Assembly (NCBI GenBank): GCA_907165065.1
Contig: OU015527.1
Coordinates: forward strand, 20,535,686-20,599,685
Direction of reading: 5' to 3'
DNA: 64,000 nt
From: Caprimulgus europaeus
Taxonomy: Eukaryota > Chordata > Aves > Caprimulgiformes > Caprimulgidae
Under the pieces are notes generated by a model. It did not search any database. It was given only the letters and a program-made list of their open reading frames with translations, and was not told the origin of the DNA. Position 1 is the first letter of the stretch. Each line of letters starts with the position of its first letter. Made by a program: the position numbers and the translations under genes. This document shows, piece after piece, positions 13,522-24,650 of the stretch.

Positions 13522-13826
13522 AGAATCACAGAATAGTATGGGTTGGAAGGAACCTTAAAGATCATCTAGTTCCAAACCCCCTGCCATGAGCCGGGACACC
13601 TTCCACTAGAAAAGGCCACCTGACCTTGAACACCTTCAGGGAGGAGGCACCCACAACTTCTCTGGGCAACCTGTTCCAGTGTCTCACCACCCTCACAGTA
13701 AAGAATTTATTCCTAATATCTAATCTAAACCTACCCTCTTCTGGTTTAGAGCCATTTGCCCTTGTTCTGTCACTACCTGCCCTTGTAAAATGTCCCTCCC
13801 CAGCTTTTTTGTAGGCCCAACTTCTG
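13522..13826 (-). mobile_element. CR1 3'-terminal fragment
   Basis: This is a heavily 5'-truncated CR1 copy on the minus strand. Its 3' end is at 13522, where AGAATCACAGAAT is the reverse complement of the CR1 ATTCTGTGATTCT tail. Next to it is the usual 3' UTR (ggttggaaggaaccttaaag, read on the plus strand). The C-terminal end of ORF2 is readable on the minus strand as [20 protein letters not shown] followed by NRLPREVV, a hallmark of CR1 RT ends. The frame is open for about 100 codons (13562-13864) but starts inside the protein. The intact 3' end and truncated 5' end are the normal outcome of target-primed insertion. The 5' edge is uncertain, because similarity fades after about 13826. Confidence 0.92.
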
Positions 13827-14961
13827 GAGCAGTTCCTACTCAACCAGCCCCACATATCTACCAACCCAAATATTTGTGGGGCTACATCATAAAATAAGTA
13901 GGAGAAGATAAGCCATGAAAGTGTTGGATTGTTTGACTTGGTTTTGTTGAGCTGTTTTAACTGCCATTTAAGTCCCCCTGAGAACTATACTGCTATTGCC
14001 AAGAAAGACATAAGGCAGAGCCACGGAGGACCAGAATCTTCTATGTCTTCCTCTGTCAAAAACTCCATAGTCCTACAAATTAATACCCTGACAACAGAAC
14101 CTAACCTCGTAATAAATATATTTGCAGCTGGTGTTGCATTTTCATTCATATGCTCTCATTTTGCAAAACTGAGGGGAATTTCTTTGATCGGTGACTTAAA
14201 AATGTTGAACTTAATTGTCATGATATTAAAGTTTGGTGGATGGAGAAATTACTGCTTTCTTCAAAACCATAAGGAAACTCCCAAATTACCTTATTTCATT
14301 TTAGAAGAAAAAAGATGTAATCTAAACGCAAGATCAGCAATTACAGATACAGGTACAAATCCTTAATGTAGAGAAAAGCCCCCTAAACATCCAAAAGAGT
14401 TTTCTGTGAATTAAAAGAGAGAAATTTAATTATTTTCTTATTGCTGTATGTCGCAAAGGAGACAAGGGGAGGAGTTTCTAATTTCTTCATAAGCTATTTT
14501 CTTACTACAATTACCAAATATACCTTAGGAAAACTATGTGCACATTCAAATAATTGAGAGCATCTTCTTAGATTTTCTGCTCTATTGATATATACATTAA
14601 ATAGAGTACTTGTTTTTTACTGAAATGCATAAATGCATTAACTAAAGGACTGAAATTACTCAGAAGTGCCAGTATTGGCTACCACTTGGTTGTTACAGTT
14701 ACTGTTTTTCCTGTTTCTAACACCAGAAATCACATCAGCTGTGCTAAAAAACATAACATGACATCTGAAAGAAAAGATACAAATCAGTTGAAGTACTACA
14801 TTGTATATTCACCTACTTGTAAATATGGTCTTATTATACGCTTCATCTTTATAATAACTGAGCATACGTGAGAAGTGAAAACTGGTTATAGGATACATTG
14901 AAAGACTAATTATGCTTTTAATCGCTCAAGTATTCAAATAAGATATTTTGATTAATTTTAT

Positions 14962-15047
14962 TCATTTTCTTCTTTCTATCTTCACTTTTTTTTCCTTTTC
15001 TTCTCCCCATTTTTTGTGTCCTCCCCCCCCCCTCCTTTTTCTTTTTT
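14962..15047. repeat. Pyrimidine-rich low-complexity tract
   Basis: The plus strand is nearly all C and T over about 85 bp, with a few purine interruptions. It includes a T8 run and a C10 run (15023-15032). Such tracts can adopt triplex structures and are prone to length change. No function is implied. Confidence 0.8.
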
Positions 15048-18000
15048 GAGGTAGATTGAGTTTGTTTTGTGAAAATTGCAAGTGCATTTTCTCCTTTGCA
15101 TTTTGATTGCTGTGAAACTTGTATTTAATTTCTTATCCTCTTACACAAAGCTCTCAGTTTACAAAAATCTGTAAAGAAGCCAGGCAAAAGTTAATTGGAA
15201 AGGAGAGTATTACCTGACTCATGTTGAAGATACACCTCCAATGTGCCCTTGCACCAAAGAGTAGTTACCATCCCCCTGGTCTGCATTAAGAAAGCATTGC
15301 CAGCATCTCAAGGGAGGTGATCAGTCCCATCTACTCAGAGATGCTTTTCAGCATATAAGGTTTCTATTATTTTGACATGAGAAAAAGAGCTTAAAATACA
15401 TGCCAGTTTATGTCAAGCACTGTTTCTTAGGGATGTTTGGCTCCTCCTTTGAAACTGTGCCTAAATGAAGATATTTTTTACAAGTATCTTTTAAAAAAAT
15501 TATTTATTGTTGGAAATTTCATTTAAAATACCCAAAACCAAACAACAATAATAATTGCTGCTTTAGACTTCCTGTTTTTCCCCTAAGAGTTCTGAGAAAA
15601 GACTTTCAGATGGTGGTCTGTAAGCTTCTGGATGTGCAAGTACTATTTCTGCAGTGTTTTCAAAAGACTATACATAAAGCAATGAAATAGAAAAAGTTGT
15701 GACTTATCTAAGTGTACAAAATATGTAAAAGGCTCCCCACTTCTTAGAGGGCATAAAAACTGGAAATGGTGTTATACTACTCCTAACTTTAGAAGAACCC
15801 CATGTGACGAAACACCTATCTGTGTTGTGAAAAGTGGGGAAAGTTTAGAGAAGACTGTGAAGGGAAGTTTAAAGAGATTATCTGCTGTCACCAGGAGGCT
15901 TATCTAAGACTGTATTTCACCCTCAACAGCTGCTTTAGGTTATTTGCTACTTAGGGGATTAAATGTTTAGGAAGTAAGGCAAACAACTGTGTTTTTTTCT
16001 GAGAAAGATGCACAGAGAAATCCTTAATCATTCTTATCTATGTAATATCAACTTAATAGTTGCTATACTACAAAAGTAAATAAACCCAAAGAAATGAAAA
16101 TGCTAAAATCAATAATAATGAATTTGGCAACTAAAAGAAAGTCAACATGGTATTACCTTTCCAACCGGGAGATATTAAGTTCCTCATAACAAGTATTTGG
16201 AAGTTTTTTTAAATGTAATAAACTTTAAATTAAAACTCTCTGCAGAAATAAGGAAGACAAATACCTAGCATTGACTAGGGAACTGAAATAAATGACCCAT
16301 GATGTCCCATTCAATCTTGCACAAGAGCAGAAATGCTATCTCTTTATTCAATAATTGTTCAACATTTTTTCAACGTAGATATCCAGGGTGGAGAAAGTGA
16401 TTTGGAGTGGCAGACTTCCTGATATAACAGCTAAATGTAGTATAATTTGAAAGCTGCAAAGAGAAATTAATTTTACTCTTATAGTGAATTCCCAGTTGCC
16501 ATATGCATTAAAATTAGAAATTTTATTTATTTCTACTGGCAAGTTACAGACAAAAAAACTTACATAAATTTATTCTGTCTAGTTCATAGATTTCTCACGT
16601 TTTTCCATAAGAACAGAACCCATATATGTTGTATTGAAAATTAAAATAATATATTTAAATATCTATTCCTACATTATTACAAAGCCATGCAGTATTTTGG
16701 AGCTGTTGACAAGACATGTTCAGATTTGTTATTGTGCTTAATTTCTATTGTTATACTGTTTCATCAACAGAGAAACCATCTTCCTCTTTCCTCAATTTTA
16801 ATCTGCCTCTCCTCTTTCCAAATCTACCCTTACTTATATCACATCCTCTTTCTTTTGTGTTGGGTTTGTGCTTTCAGAAAAAGGTCCAAAGAAAAGTTTA
16901 AATTATAAGTTTAGTGCTCTAGTTTATTGGGAAATACATAGAGGCACTGGGGTTTTTTTAAGAGAAGAAATAATAAATTAAATGTATCAAATAATATCTA
17001 AATATGGACTTTTTCTTTTGAATTTACTTAAGATGGTGTTGATCTATCACTAAATTCAAATGCATGAAGAAGAACCAGGCCTGGACACAATTCAGACTGA
17101 ACGTGTTTTTGTGAATACCCAGAAGCAATGATACCACATTGTACTTCCAGCCTACTGTCACGAGGAAATATCACACAGTGATCTTTATTTTTTAACTTTG
17201 ATGTGGATAGTGAAGTAGGCTTCTCTGCTTTTCTACTGCATCTCAACTAGCTATTCTAGTTTGGTCAAAACCAACAAAATTATTTTAATAAGATTTTTGC
17301 TGAATTATTTTTGGCTTTACATATTTTATATATGTGTGTATGTTTTAGTTTCTTCTTTCAAAAATGCCAGAAGTTTTCCCTATAGAGCCAAGTCCTCATT
17401 TTAGAAACAAAAAAGGCTATAGAGGATTTTAAATATAACCTTAATAGTATTACAACATAACAATTTACTGTTAGCAAGTCTAATCCAAATAAGAAATGCC
17501 TCTGACATAATTTTTTCCATGCACAAGGGTCATCATTATTCTAAAGACAGATCTTGCACACCTGTAAAAAAGTAACTCATCTTTAGAGGTTATTTGATAA
17601 TTCATGGCAAGTTTGTTGTATGCTTTGACTTTTTTTTTTTCTCAAATATTGATTACCTGTGAATATATTTTGCCATGCACTGACAAACTGAGGTTCCTTT
17701 CCATAAAGAGACTGTACATTTCTAAGTGGAACCTGAGTAAAATGTACCTATTAACTTGATAGTTTTCTGAGTTCTGCTGAACGAAACTATGGACAAAGCC
17801 ATTTTTCCTTTGGTGTAGTATAATCATGCCAATACAACCCATAAAAATTCACCTTGAATATTCCCATAAAGGAAATAATATTATTTTTTGACATCTGCTT
17901 TAGGATTTAAAAACTTCAAGTCCAGCTTTGATAAGGGGACAACTTTAATTTCTCTTCTAAATTAAGGGGAAAGTTGTGGTTGATAAAATAAGTAAACATC

Positions 18001-18205
18001 ATTTTCAGTTCTAACAAATCCATGCACTTCCAGAAAGAAATACCCAGTAGGACTAGTGAATATCATTTTCAGTGGTTTCCTCTTTTATTTTAATTGATAA
18101 ATTGTGAAGACAGTCAATGAATTGAAAGTTGAAGATTTCAGTGTTTATGAGAACCCTGATATCCAGGTTTTAATATTTTACCCTTTTAAAATTGTATTAT
18201 TCGAA

Positions 18206-18255
18206 GACATAGAATATTGAGGTGGAAAAGTCCTATTAGATAATCAACTCTACCA
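18206..18255 (-). mobile_element. Possible decayed CR1 3' tail
   Basis: The plus strand reads catagaatattgaggtggaa and then an aag-tcctattagataatcaactc block. This resembles the reverse complement of the CR1 3' UTR and tail (agaatcat..ggttggaa..acct..agatcatc) with many substitutions. No ORF2 end is readable beyond it. The match is short and degraded, so it could be coincidental. Confidence 0.35.
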
Positions 18256-18709
18256 AAGTACAGGATACAGTCTTGGGAGAAAATGCATGAAGTATTGATC
18301 TGTTAGTGAATATACTCTGAGTCAAGAAGGTAAGAAGTACTTCAGAGAAGGGTTGTTAGCAGAGGAGAAAATTGTTACACCTAAAATATACCCTAAAATA
18401 TAACTCTTGATAGAGCCAGCAGCTGAAGTTTAAGATTTTGGTGAGCAGTATGAAGGGTTTTGTTCTGGCATGTGCTGTACTTGAGATATGCTGTACTTCA
18501 GATATAATTGTAAGGTAAGCTTTGTGTTTGATACATTCCCTACCACTTGACGCCTTGTGCAGTTATGGTACCACATAAGCAGGGAAATAGTGTAATTACA
18601 TATTTCTGTAATTTGTCTGTAAGAACTTAATCACCATACTTTTAGGCAATATCTAAAAATACTTGAAATAAATAAATTTTTAAAAAGCGCTAACTCTATC
18701 ATTCAAGGA

Positions 18710-20312
18710 AGGTACTAATATGCCCACTGTAGGAGAAGACCAGGTATGGGAGCACCTAAGGAATCTGAAGGTGCACAAGTCCATGGGACCTGATGGGATG
18801 CATCTGCAGGTCCTGAGGGAACTGGCAGATGAAGTTGCAAAGCCACTATCCATCATATTTGAGGAGTCCTGGCAGTCTGGTGAAGTTCCCACAGACTGGA
18901 AAAAGGGGAACATAACCTCCATTTTTTAAAAAGGGAACAAGGAAGACCCAGGGAACTATGGGCTGGTCAGTCTCACCTCAGTGCCAGGCAAGATCATGGA
19001 GCAGATACTCCTAGAAACTGTGCTAAGACACATGGAGAATGAGAAGGTGATTGGTGACAACCAACATGGCTTCACCAAGGGCAAATCTTTCCTGATCAGT
19101 CTGGTGGCCTTTTATGATGAGGTTACAACACTGGTGGATAAGGGAAAAGCAATTTAAATAATCTACCTGGACTTGTGCAAGGCATTTGACACTATCCCGC
19201 ATGACATCTTGTCTCTAAATTGAAAACATGTGGAATGACCACTCAGTGGATAAGGAATTGGCTGGATGGTTGCACTCAAAGAGTTGTGGTCAACAGCTCA
19301 ATGTCCAGGTGGAAACTAGTGATGAGTGGTGTCCCTCAAGGTTCAGTATTGGGACCGGTGCTCTTTAACATCTTTGTCGGAGACATGAACAGGGGGATTG
19401 AGTGCACCCTCAGCAAGTTTGATGACAACACTGAGCTGTGTGATGCAGTTGACATGCTGGAGGGACGGGATGCCATCCAGAGGGATCTTGACAGGCTTGA
19501 GAGATGGGCCTGTTCAAACTTCATGAAGTTCAACAAGGCCAAATGCAAGGTCCTGCACCTGGGTCGAAGCAATCCCAAACATAAATACAGGCTGGGTGAT
19601 GAGTGGCTTGAGAGCAGCTCCAAAGAGAAGGACTTGGGAATGGTGGTGGATGAGAAGCTGAACATGAGCTGGCAATGTGCACTTGCAGCCCAGAAGGCCA
19701 ACTATATCCTGGGCTGCATCAAGAGATGTGTGGCCAGCATGTCGAGGGAGGTGATTCTCCCCCTCTACTCCGCTCTCGTAAGGCCCCACCTGGAGTTCTG
19801 TGTCCAGTTCTGGAGACCCCAACTCAAGAGAGACATCAACCAGTTAGAATGAGTCCAGAGGAGGCCACGAGGATGATCAGAGGGCTGGAGCACCTCTCCT
19901 GTGAGGACAGGCTGAGAGAGTTGGGGCTGTTCAGCCTGGAGAAGAGAAGGCTTAGAGGAGATTTTATAGCCGCCTTCCAATGCCTGAAGGGGGCCTACAA
20001 GAAAACTAGGGAGGGACTTTTTATAAGGGTAGTTAATGATAAAAAAGGGAAATAGCTTTAAACTGGAAGACAGTAGTTTTATATTAGATATTAGTAAGAA
20101 ATTCTTTACTGTGAGGGTTTTCAGACACTGGAACAGGTTGCCCAGAGAAGCTGTGGATGCCCCCTCTCTGGAAGTGTTTAAGGCCAGGTTGGGTGAGGCT
20201 TTGAGCAACCTGGTCTAGTGGAAGGTGTCTCTGCTCATGGCACACGTGTTGGAACTAGATGATATTTTAAGTCCCTTCCAACCCAAACCATTCTATGATT
20301 CTGTGATTCTAT
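18710..20312 (+). mobile_element. CR1 LINE, 5'-truncated, with decayed reverse transcriptase and intact 3' end
   Basis: This plus-strand copy begins in the linker between endonuclease and RT and runs to the CR1 tail (attctatgattctgtgattc, from about 20289). ORF2 RT blocks appear in order: [20 protein letters not shown] (from about 18738), [20 protein letters not shown], then [15 protein letters not shown] near 19165-19210. These are followed by [20 protein letters not shown] (about 19326-19385), the catalytic box, [29 protein letters not shown], and the C-terminal [20 protein letters not shown]. Inactivating changes are visible. An extra T in a T-run makes TAA at 18927-18929, there are further stops at 19155-19157 and 19221-19223, and a frame break lies near 19850. 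The catalytic F-A-D-D box reads F-D-D-N (19418-19429). It is a normal 5'-truncated, dead copy. Confidence 0.95.
19220..19852 (+). pseudogene. CR1 ORF2 reverse transcriptase remnant (210 codons open)
   Basis: This is the longest open part of the CR1 copy at 18710-20312. It covers the RT palm and thumb. [11 protein letters not shown] is the conserved block before the catalytic box, and [16 protein letters not shown] and EKDLGMVVD follow it. The second catalytic aspartate is replaced by Asn (FDDN instead of FADD), so the enzyme could not polymerise even if translated. The first Met is inside the domain and is not a real start. The frame ends at 19852, where the consensus ORF2 would continue in another frame into [13 protein letters not shown] (19870-19910). 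Minus-strand open frames over the same interval are shadows. Confidence 0.92.
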
Positions 20313-23149
20313 AAAGCAAATAATGTAAAATACCATTATGTGGTAATGATTCAGAATCTGAAAAATTATCAAGGTGCAATACTTAGGACATGTTTTTCCT
20401 ATCAGTATTTTTTATTTGTATAGTGGAGAGCCATTCAGATTAGAAGTTCACTGCCTAGCAGTACCTTTGCTGACACTTTTATTCTAAATTCCTATTCCAA
20501 AGATTTCACAGGGGAGTTCAGAAGCTGAGTGATACCACAACTATCATTGCACCTCCTATTTTTTTTCTGCAGTGACTTGTAAGGAAATAATCTGAAATGC
20601 TATTTTAGGGTCAACACTACACGGACAGTAAAAAGAGAGAATATGAGAAGGATTAGGACCAGCTTTTCCAGATACAATACTTTCCTTCATTAAGTCTTGA
20701 GTTAGTTTTTTAATGTGACTTGGAATGCTGCTGCGAATAAAAATATATTTGGGAACTGTAAAAGAAAGATATAAGCAAAACAACTAAATGGATTGCAAAC
20801 AGGATAGTCGTGTCAAATTCCTGAATATGTGTTAGCTTTCCACTAATTAGAATGAGAAGTTCAGGTTTAGGTTGGATAAACCTAATCCTGCCTTTGATGT
20901 GGTTGTGCTGCAGTATTTAGAGATATTAGCTAAGCTAACAGACAATTGAGTATATGGGTCAGTGCTGTACTTATATCCCCCTAAAGAAATAAAGTATTTT
21001 GAAAAAGTGACCTTTGTTCAGAGCAAAACATTTCATAATGTCAGTAGTAGCAAACAAACACTTTGCAAACAAGGAGTGAGAGAGTCATTTCAGCTTGACT
21101 GCAAAAGCTATGAACATTTTAATGCAGTTACCTTACATGGGCTTTGCTGCTGACATTTTCATTCCCCTTCATTATTGCAGAATGCCTCTGGAACAAATAC
21201 AAGTCTGTTACCTATAGAATAAATGACAAATTAAAATTACAAAAGTAAACAGTTGTATGTAAAATATAATTTTTATGTGTGCATGTAATAAAGAGCTATA
21301 TGTGATCAGCAGACAGAATGAGATTGCTTAGCATTTGTCTGATAAAAACATACAGTTGTTTGCAGCAAAAGAAGGAAAAGCATTGCCTATATTTTGTTTT
21401 AGTGACAAGTTGTTTCCTCCAACTAATTATGCTGTTTGCAGTTTAGGGGAGTTTGTAGGAGATTTTGTATTGTTTGGGTTACTTGTGTAAGGGAAAGTTG
21501 TCTTCATGCAACTTAAAATATTTGTTATTTAAACTTACTCTTCATTGTTTTCTAGATGCTGACATAATTTTCTTAATGACTTGTACAGGACAAGAGTAGG
21601 CACATTTGTGTTGTCATCTTTGTTGTATACCTTTAATCAGGAAAGTTTTACAGGGCTGATTTCAGGTTAGAAAGTGCTAAACTCCAATTATAATTCTAAT
21701 TTAGTTTATGCTAAATTCTATAGCCGGTATTCAATCATGAACATACGAATTAATATAATGTTTTTGCTGTGCTGAGACTGTATTTCAGAGGCTGCTGTTC
21801 ACACACTTTGATGGTATTACATATGGTAACATAAACTATAATCTAGCAGTTTATTGGTTTAATCTTTTTTTCTTCAGGAACATTCAATACATTGCTGAAT
21901 ATGTGAAATTTAATCCCTTTGGATGTTCAATAACAAACACTGTCATGGATCATTTAATTTGTCTGACTTTATACAAAAGCTGATGCTAACCAAGTGAAGT
22001 AGGAAAAAGAACATTAGAAGACTCTTCCCTCTGGCAGTTGAAAAGTTCAGGTCTCATATTTGAATATGGCATTGTCATTTTGGCAGTCTGTCTTAACTGT
22101 ATTGTGCGTTCTTCATAGGAACTTGTTAAAAGAGATATTTCTATAAGGTTTAAATTTTATTTTTTACAAGGTAGTAAATATCAGTTTGTATACTATGAGC
22201 AGTTATATCTTTCTTTAAAATTATACTAATTATTATTAGACAGCCTGTTAGTATTACTTTAGGAGATGAATTACTAACTAAACTTTTCTACTAAGGTATT
22301 TATTTTCTGATATTATTTTTTTGCAGACAACTTGATTTTAGATAACGGGGGAATTTTGCATAGTCGTATTTATTGGACTGACGTAAACGGATAATGAGAA
22401 TCTGCCATGCTGGTGTTTTAGTACCTGGTAATTTGCCATTAAAATATACATATACCTATGTGTATGTATGAGTAGATGGATTAATATAGAAATAAATCTA
22501 CATTATTTGAAGAAATGTAAGAACAATATTTTCATGACTCTTCCAGTTCTTCTGTATTCAGTATTTTTTACTTCATTTCATGGTCACATATATTTTCAAA
22601 TATACTGAATCTCTCACGAAAGACATAGACAAGAAATTATTATTCATGGTTAAGTCTATATGATAAGAATTTAGGAGTTTTTCCATCTTAAGGTAATGGG
22701 TCCATGTATGAAGGCATACCCTCCTTTACCCAGTGAACTGAGACCATAATCGCAACGCACTCTATGGAAGCAGTTTGACCCACATTAATCTCTTCAGTCT
22801 GGCCAAACCTGAGCTATCCCTACCCTATCAGCATCTTCACATTGCTTTCTATTATTTCTAGCTGCATAGAGTTTAAAAAGAGTTTCACCACATATAGGAA
22901 ATATACTAGTCAATGAACAAATAATAATATGAATTACTTACTGTAAACATTTGTTAAACAATATCATTCTTTGCCCTCCAGGGCAGAACACGGGGGATCT
23001 ATCTGAAATAAGTTTTATCTGACAAGCCTTCCAGAGAGGGTCACGAGGTGACCAGTAGTGATAGAAGAAAAGCAAAAGAGAATAATATGCCTATTACATA
23101 TCTATAAATATATATATATGTATGCACACACACACATTCAAATATATTG
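20313..23149. other. AT-rich non-coding stretch
   Basis: No gene, RNA or clear transposon is recognised. The largest open frames are 60-75 codons without domains. A perfect purine-pyrimidine alternation lies at its right end (23108-23137, separate entry), next to a CR1 fragment. Confidence 0.55.
23108..23137. repeat. (TA)n / (CA)n compound microsatellite
   Basis: About 30 bp of uninterrupted purine-pyrimidine alternation: a TA run, a short TGTATG bridge, then a CA run. It lies about 13 bp left of the start of CR1 similarity. Such sequences can adopt left-handed Z-DNA and vary in length between individuals. Confidence 0.85.
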
Positions 23150-23925
23150 CAATTGCAGGGTAATGTTCTTACTGGGATCATGGAAATTTGATGGGATGGC
23201 TCCCATGACTGGAGTGTTGGGACGGATACAGGCTCTTTAGGAAGTGTAGGAAGGGAAGATGAGGAGGGCGAGTTGCCTTTTATGTGAAAGGGCAGCTGGA
23301 GGACAGGGAACTCTGCCTGGTGATGGATGGGGAGCTGAAAGAGACCTTATGGGTTATGATTGAAGAGAGGACAGACAAAGGTAACATTATAGTGGATGCC
23401 TGCTATAAGCCACACATCCAGAAAAAAAAAGTGTATCAGACCCTTTACTGATAGATAGGAGTAGCTTCAAGTTTGCAGACCCTGATCATCATGGGTGTCT
23501 TCAACCAGCCAATATGTACTGGAGGGACAGCACAGTAGAACATAGGCAGTCCAGGAGGTTCCTGAAGTACAAGGACAGGTGCTCTGCTGGGCCTAATACT
23601 CATGTGAACAAGGAGTATGTAAAGATTAAAGACTGCCGTGACCATGAGAAGATGGAGCACAGGAACCTCAGGGCAGGGACAAAGGTGACAGGAAAGCTCA
23701 CAACCCTGGACTTCAGGAAGGCAGACTTTGGCCTTTTCAAAATGTGCCTGGAAGAGTCCTGTAGGATAACAACCTGGAGGAAAGGGGCACCAAAGAATGT
23801 TGGTTAGTGTTCAAGGATTACCTCATCCAAGCTCAAGCACAATCCATTAGAATCAGCAGGAAGTCAGGAAAAAATAACTGGAGAAATGCATGGATGAACA
23901 AAGAGCTGCTACCCAAATTCACTGT
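23150..23925 (+). mobile_element. CR1 LINE endonuclease fragment, 3'-truncated (left arm of convergent pair)
   Basis: This plus-strand CR1 fragment covers most of the endonuclease and the start of the linker. Readable blocks in order are LTGIMEI, a stop, then WDGSHDWSVG (about 23172-23220), GGRVAFYVKGQLEDRELCLV (about 23265-23320) and ETLWVMIEERTD. Next come a diverged ACYKPH, IGVASSLQTLIIMGVFN (23458-23505), QSRRFLKY, LTTLDFRKADFGLFK (about 23697-23745) and AWMNKELLPK near 23888-23920. The catalytic-type GDFN block reads GVFN (23494-23505), and the middle of the domain carries deletions and stops. There is no RT and no 3' UTR. It stops about 25-30 bp before a minus-strand CR1 covering the same region. 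Confidence 0.88.
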
Positions 23926-23950
23926 CCAAACATCCAAAGATGGCATGAAC

Positions 23951-24650
23951 TGAATTCATCCCAGGTTACCCATCCTTCCTTCCACCCTCTGTAGGCTTCT
24001 TTTTTGATCCTAAGTTTGTTCAGGATCTTCCTGTCCATTCATGCAGGCCTCCTGCTGTTTTTGCCTGCCTTCCTTTTTGTGGGGATGCATCATTCCTGGG
24101 ATTGGAGGAAGAGATCTTTGAGTATGTTCCAACTGTCCTGCACCCCTCTTCCTTCCAGGAATTCATCCCATAGTACGTGACCAAGCAGATCCCTGAAGAG
24201 GTCAAAGTCTGCTCTCCTGAAATCCAGGGTGGTGAGCTTACAGTGCACCTTCCTCACTGCCCTAAGGATCTCGAATTCCACCATTTCATGGTCGCTGCAG
24301 ACAAGGCTGTCCAAGAGCTTCACGTTCCCCACCAACCCCTCCTTGTTGGTGAGAACAAGGTCCAACATGGCACCCCTTCTAGTTGGTTCCTCAACCACCT
24401 GGAGAAAGAAGTTGTCGTCCACACATTCCAGGAACAGCCTGGTTTCCGATGGTTTGTGCCCTTTTAAGTTGTCCCTCCAACAGATGTCAGAGTGGTTGAA
24501 GTCCCCCATGAGGACCAGGGCTTGTCAACGTGAGGCTGCTCCTATCTGCCTATAGAGGCCCTCATCTGCTTGGTCTCCCTGGTCTGGTGGCCTGTAGCAG
24601 ACCCCCACTGTAACATCCCCTTTTCCTTCCTTCCCTTTAATCCTGACCCT
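23951..24650 (-). mobile_element. CR1 LINE endonuclease fragment, 3'-truncated (right arm of convergent pair)
   Basis: This minus-strand CR1 fragment covers the second half of the endonuclease and the start of the linker. From right to left it reads VGVCYRPPDQGDQADEGLYR, RQIGAAS, then MGDFNHSDICWRDN, FLECVDDNFFLQVVEEPTRR, LVLTNKEGLVGNVK, CSDHEMVEFEILRAVR, LTTLDFRRADFDLFRDLLG, and near 23951-24040 the block AYRGWKEGWVTWDEF. The piece 24090-24509 is open for 139 codons and keeps all endonuclease signature residues visible in this part. It is better preserved than the left arm, which shares only part of its sequence, so the two look like different CR1 copies rather than a recent inverted duplication. 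Like its partner it lacks the RT and 3' tail. Confidence 0.9.
24090..24509 (-). pseudogene. CR1 ORF2 endonuclease remnant (139 codons open)
   Basis: This is the open portion of the right-arm CR1. It starts at the MGDFN methionine, which is internal to the domain, and runs through SDHE to DFRRADFDLFRDLLG and the linker, ending at LFLQSQE with a stop. The upstream CYRPPDQ part is in another frame. Two or three conserved blocks (GDFN, TNKEGLVGN, SDHE) are intact. It is a fragment of a transposon protein, not a host gene. Confidence 0.87.

Larger units (their letters stand above)
13827..18709. other. AT-rich non-coding stretch with a pyrimidine tract
   Basis: There is no recognisable gene. A 145-codon plus-strand open frame at 13929-14366 lacks any domain, Kozak support or splice context. 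Around 14962-15047 the plus strand is almost purely pyrimidine, including a run of ten C. Around 18206-18255 there is a possible decayed CR1 tail (separate entry). The remainder is AT-rich sequence without recognisable repeats. Confidence 0.55.

Noticed and set aside
13929..14366. 145-codon plus-strand open frame
   Set aside because: No recognisable domain, no splice or start context, and composition of AT-rich random sequence. It begins just after CR1 similarity ends.
19336..19701. Minus-strand open frames over the CR1 RT (also 19514-19822 and 19765-20208)
   Set aside because: They are shadows of the plus-strand CR1 ORF2, which matches RT blocks in order.
23150..24650. Twin-priming (5' inversion) of one CR1 insertion
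   Set aside because: Twin priming gives two non-overlapping segments and keeps the 3' end. Here both arms cover the same endonuclease region and both lack the 3' end.
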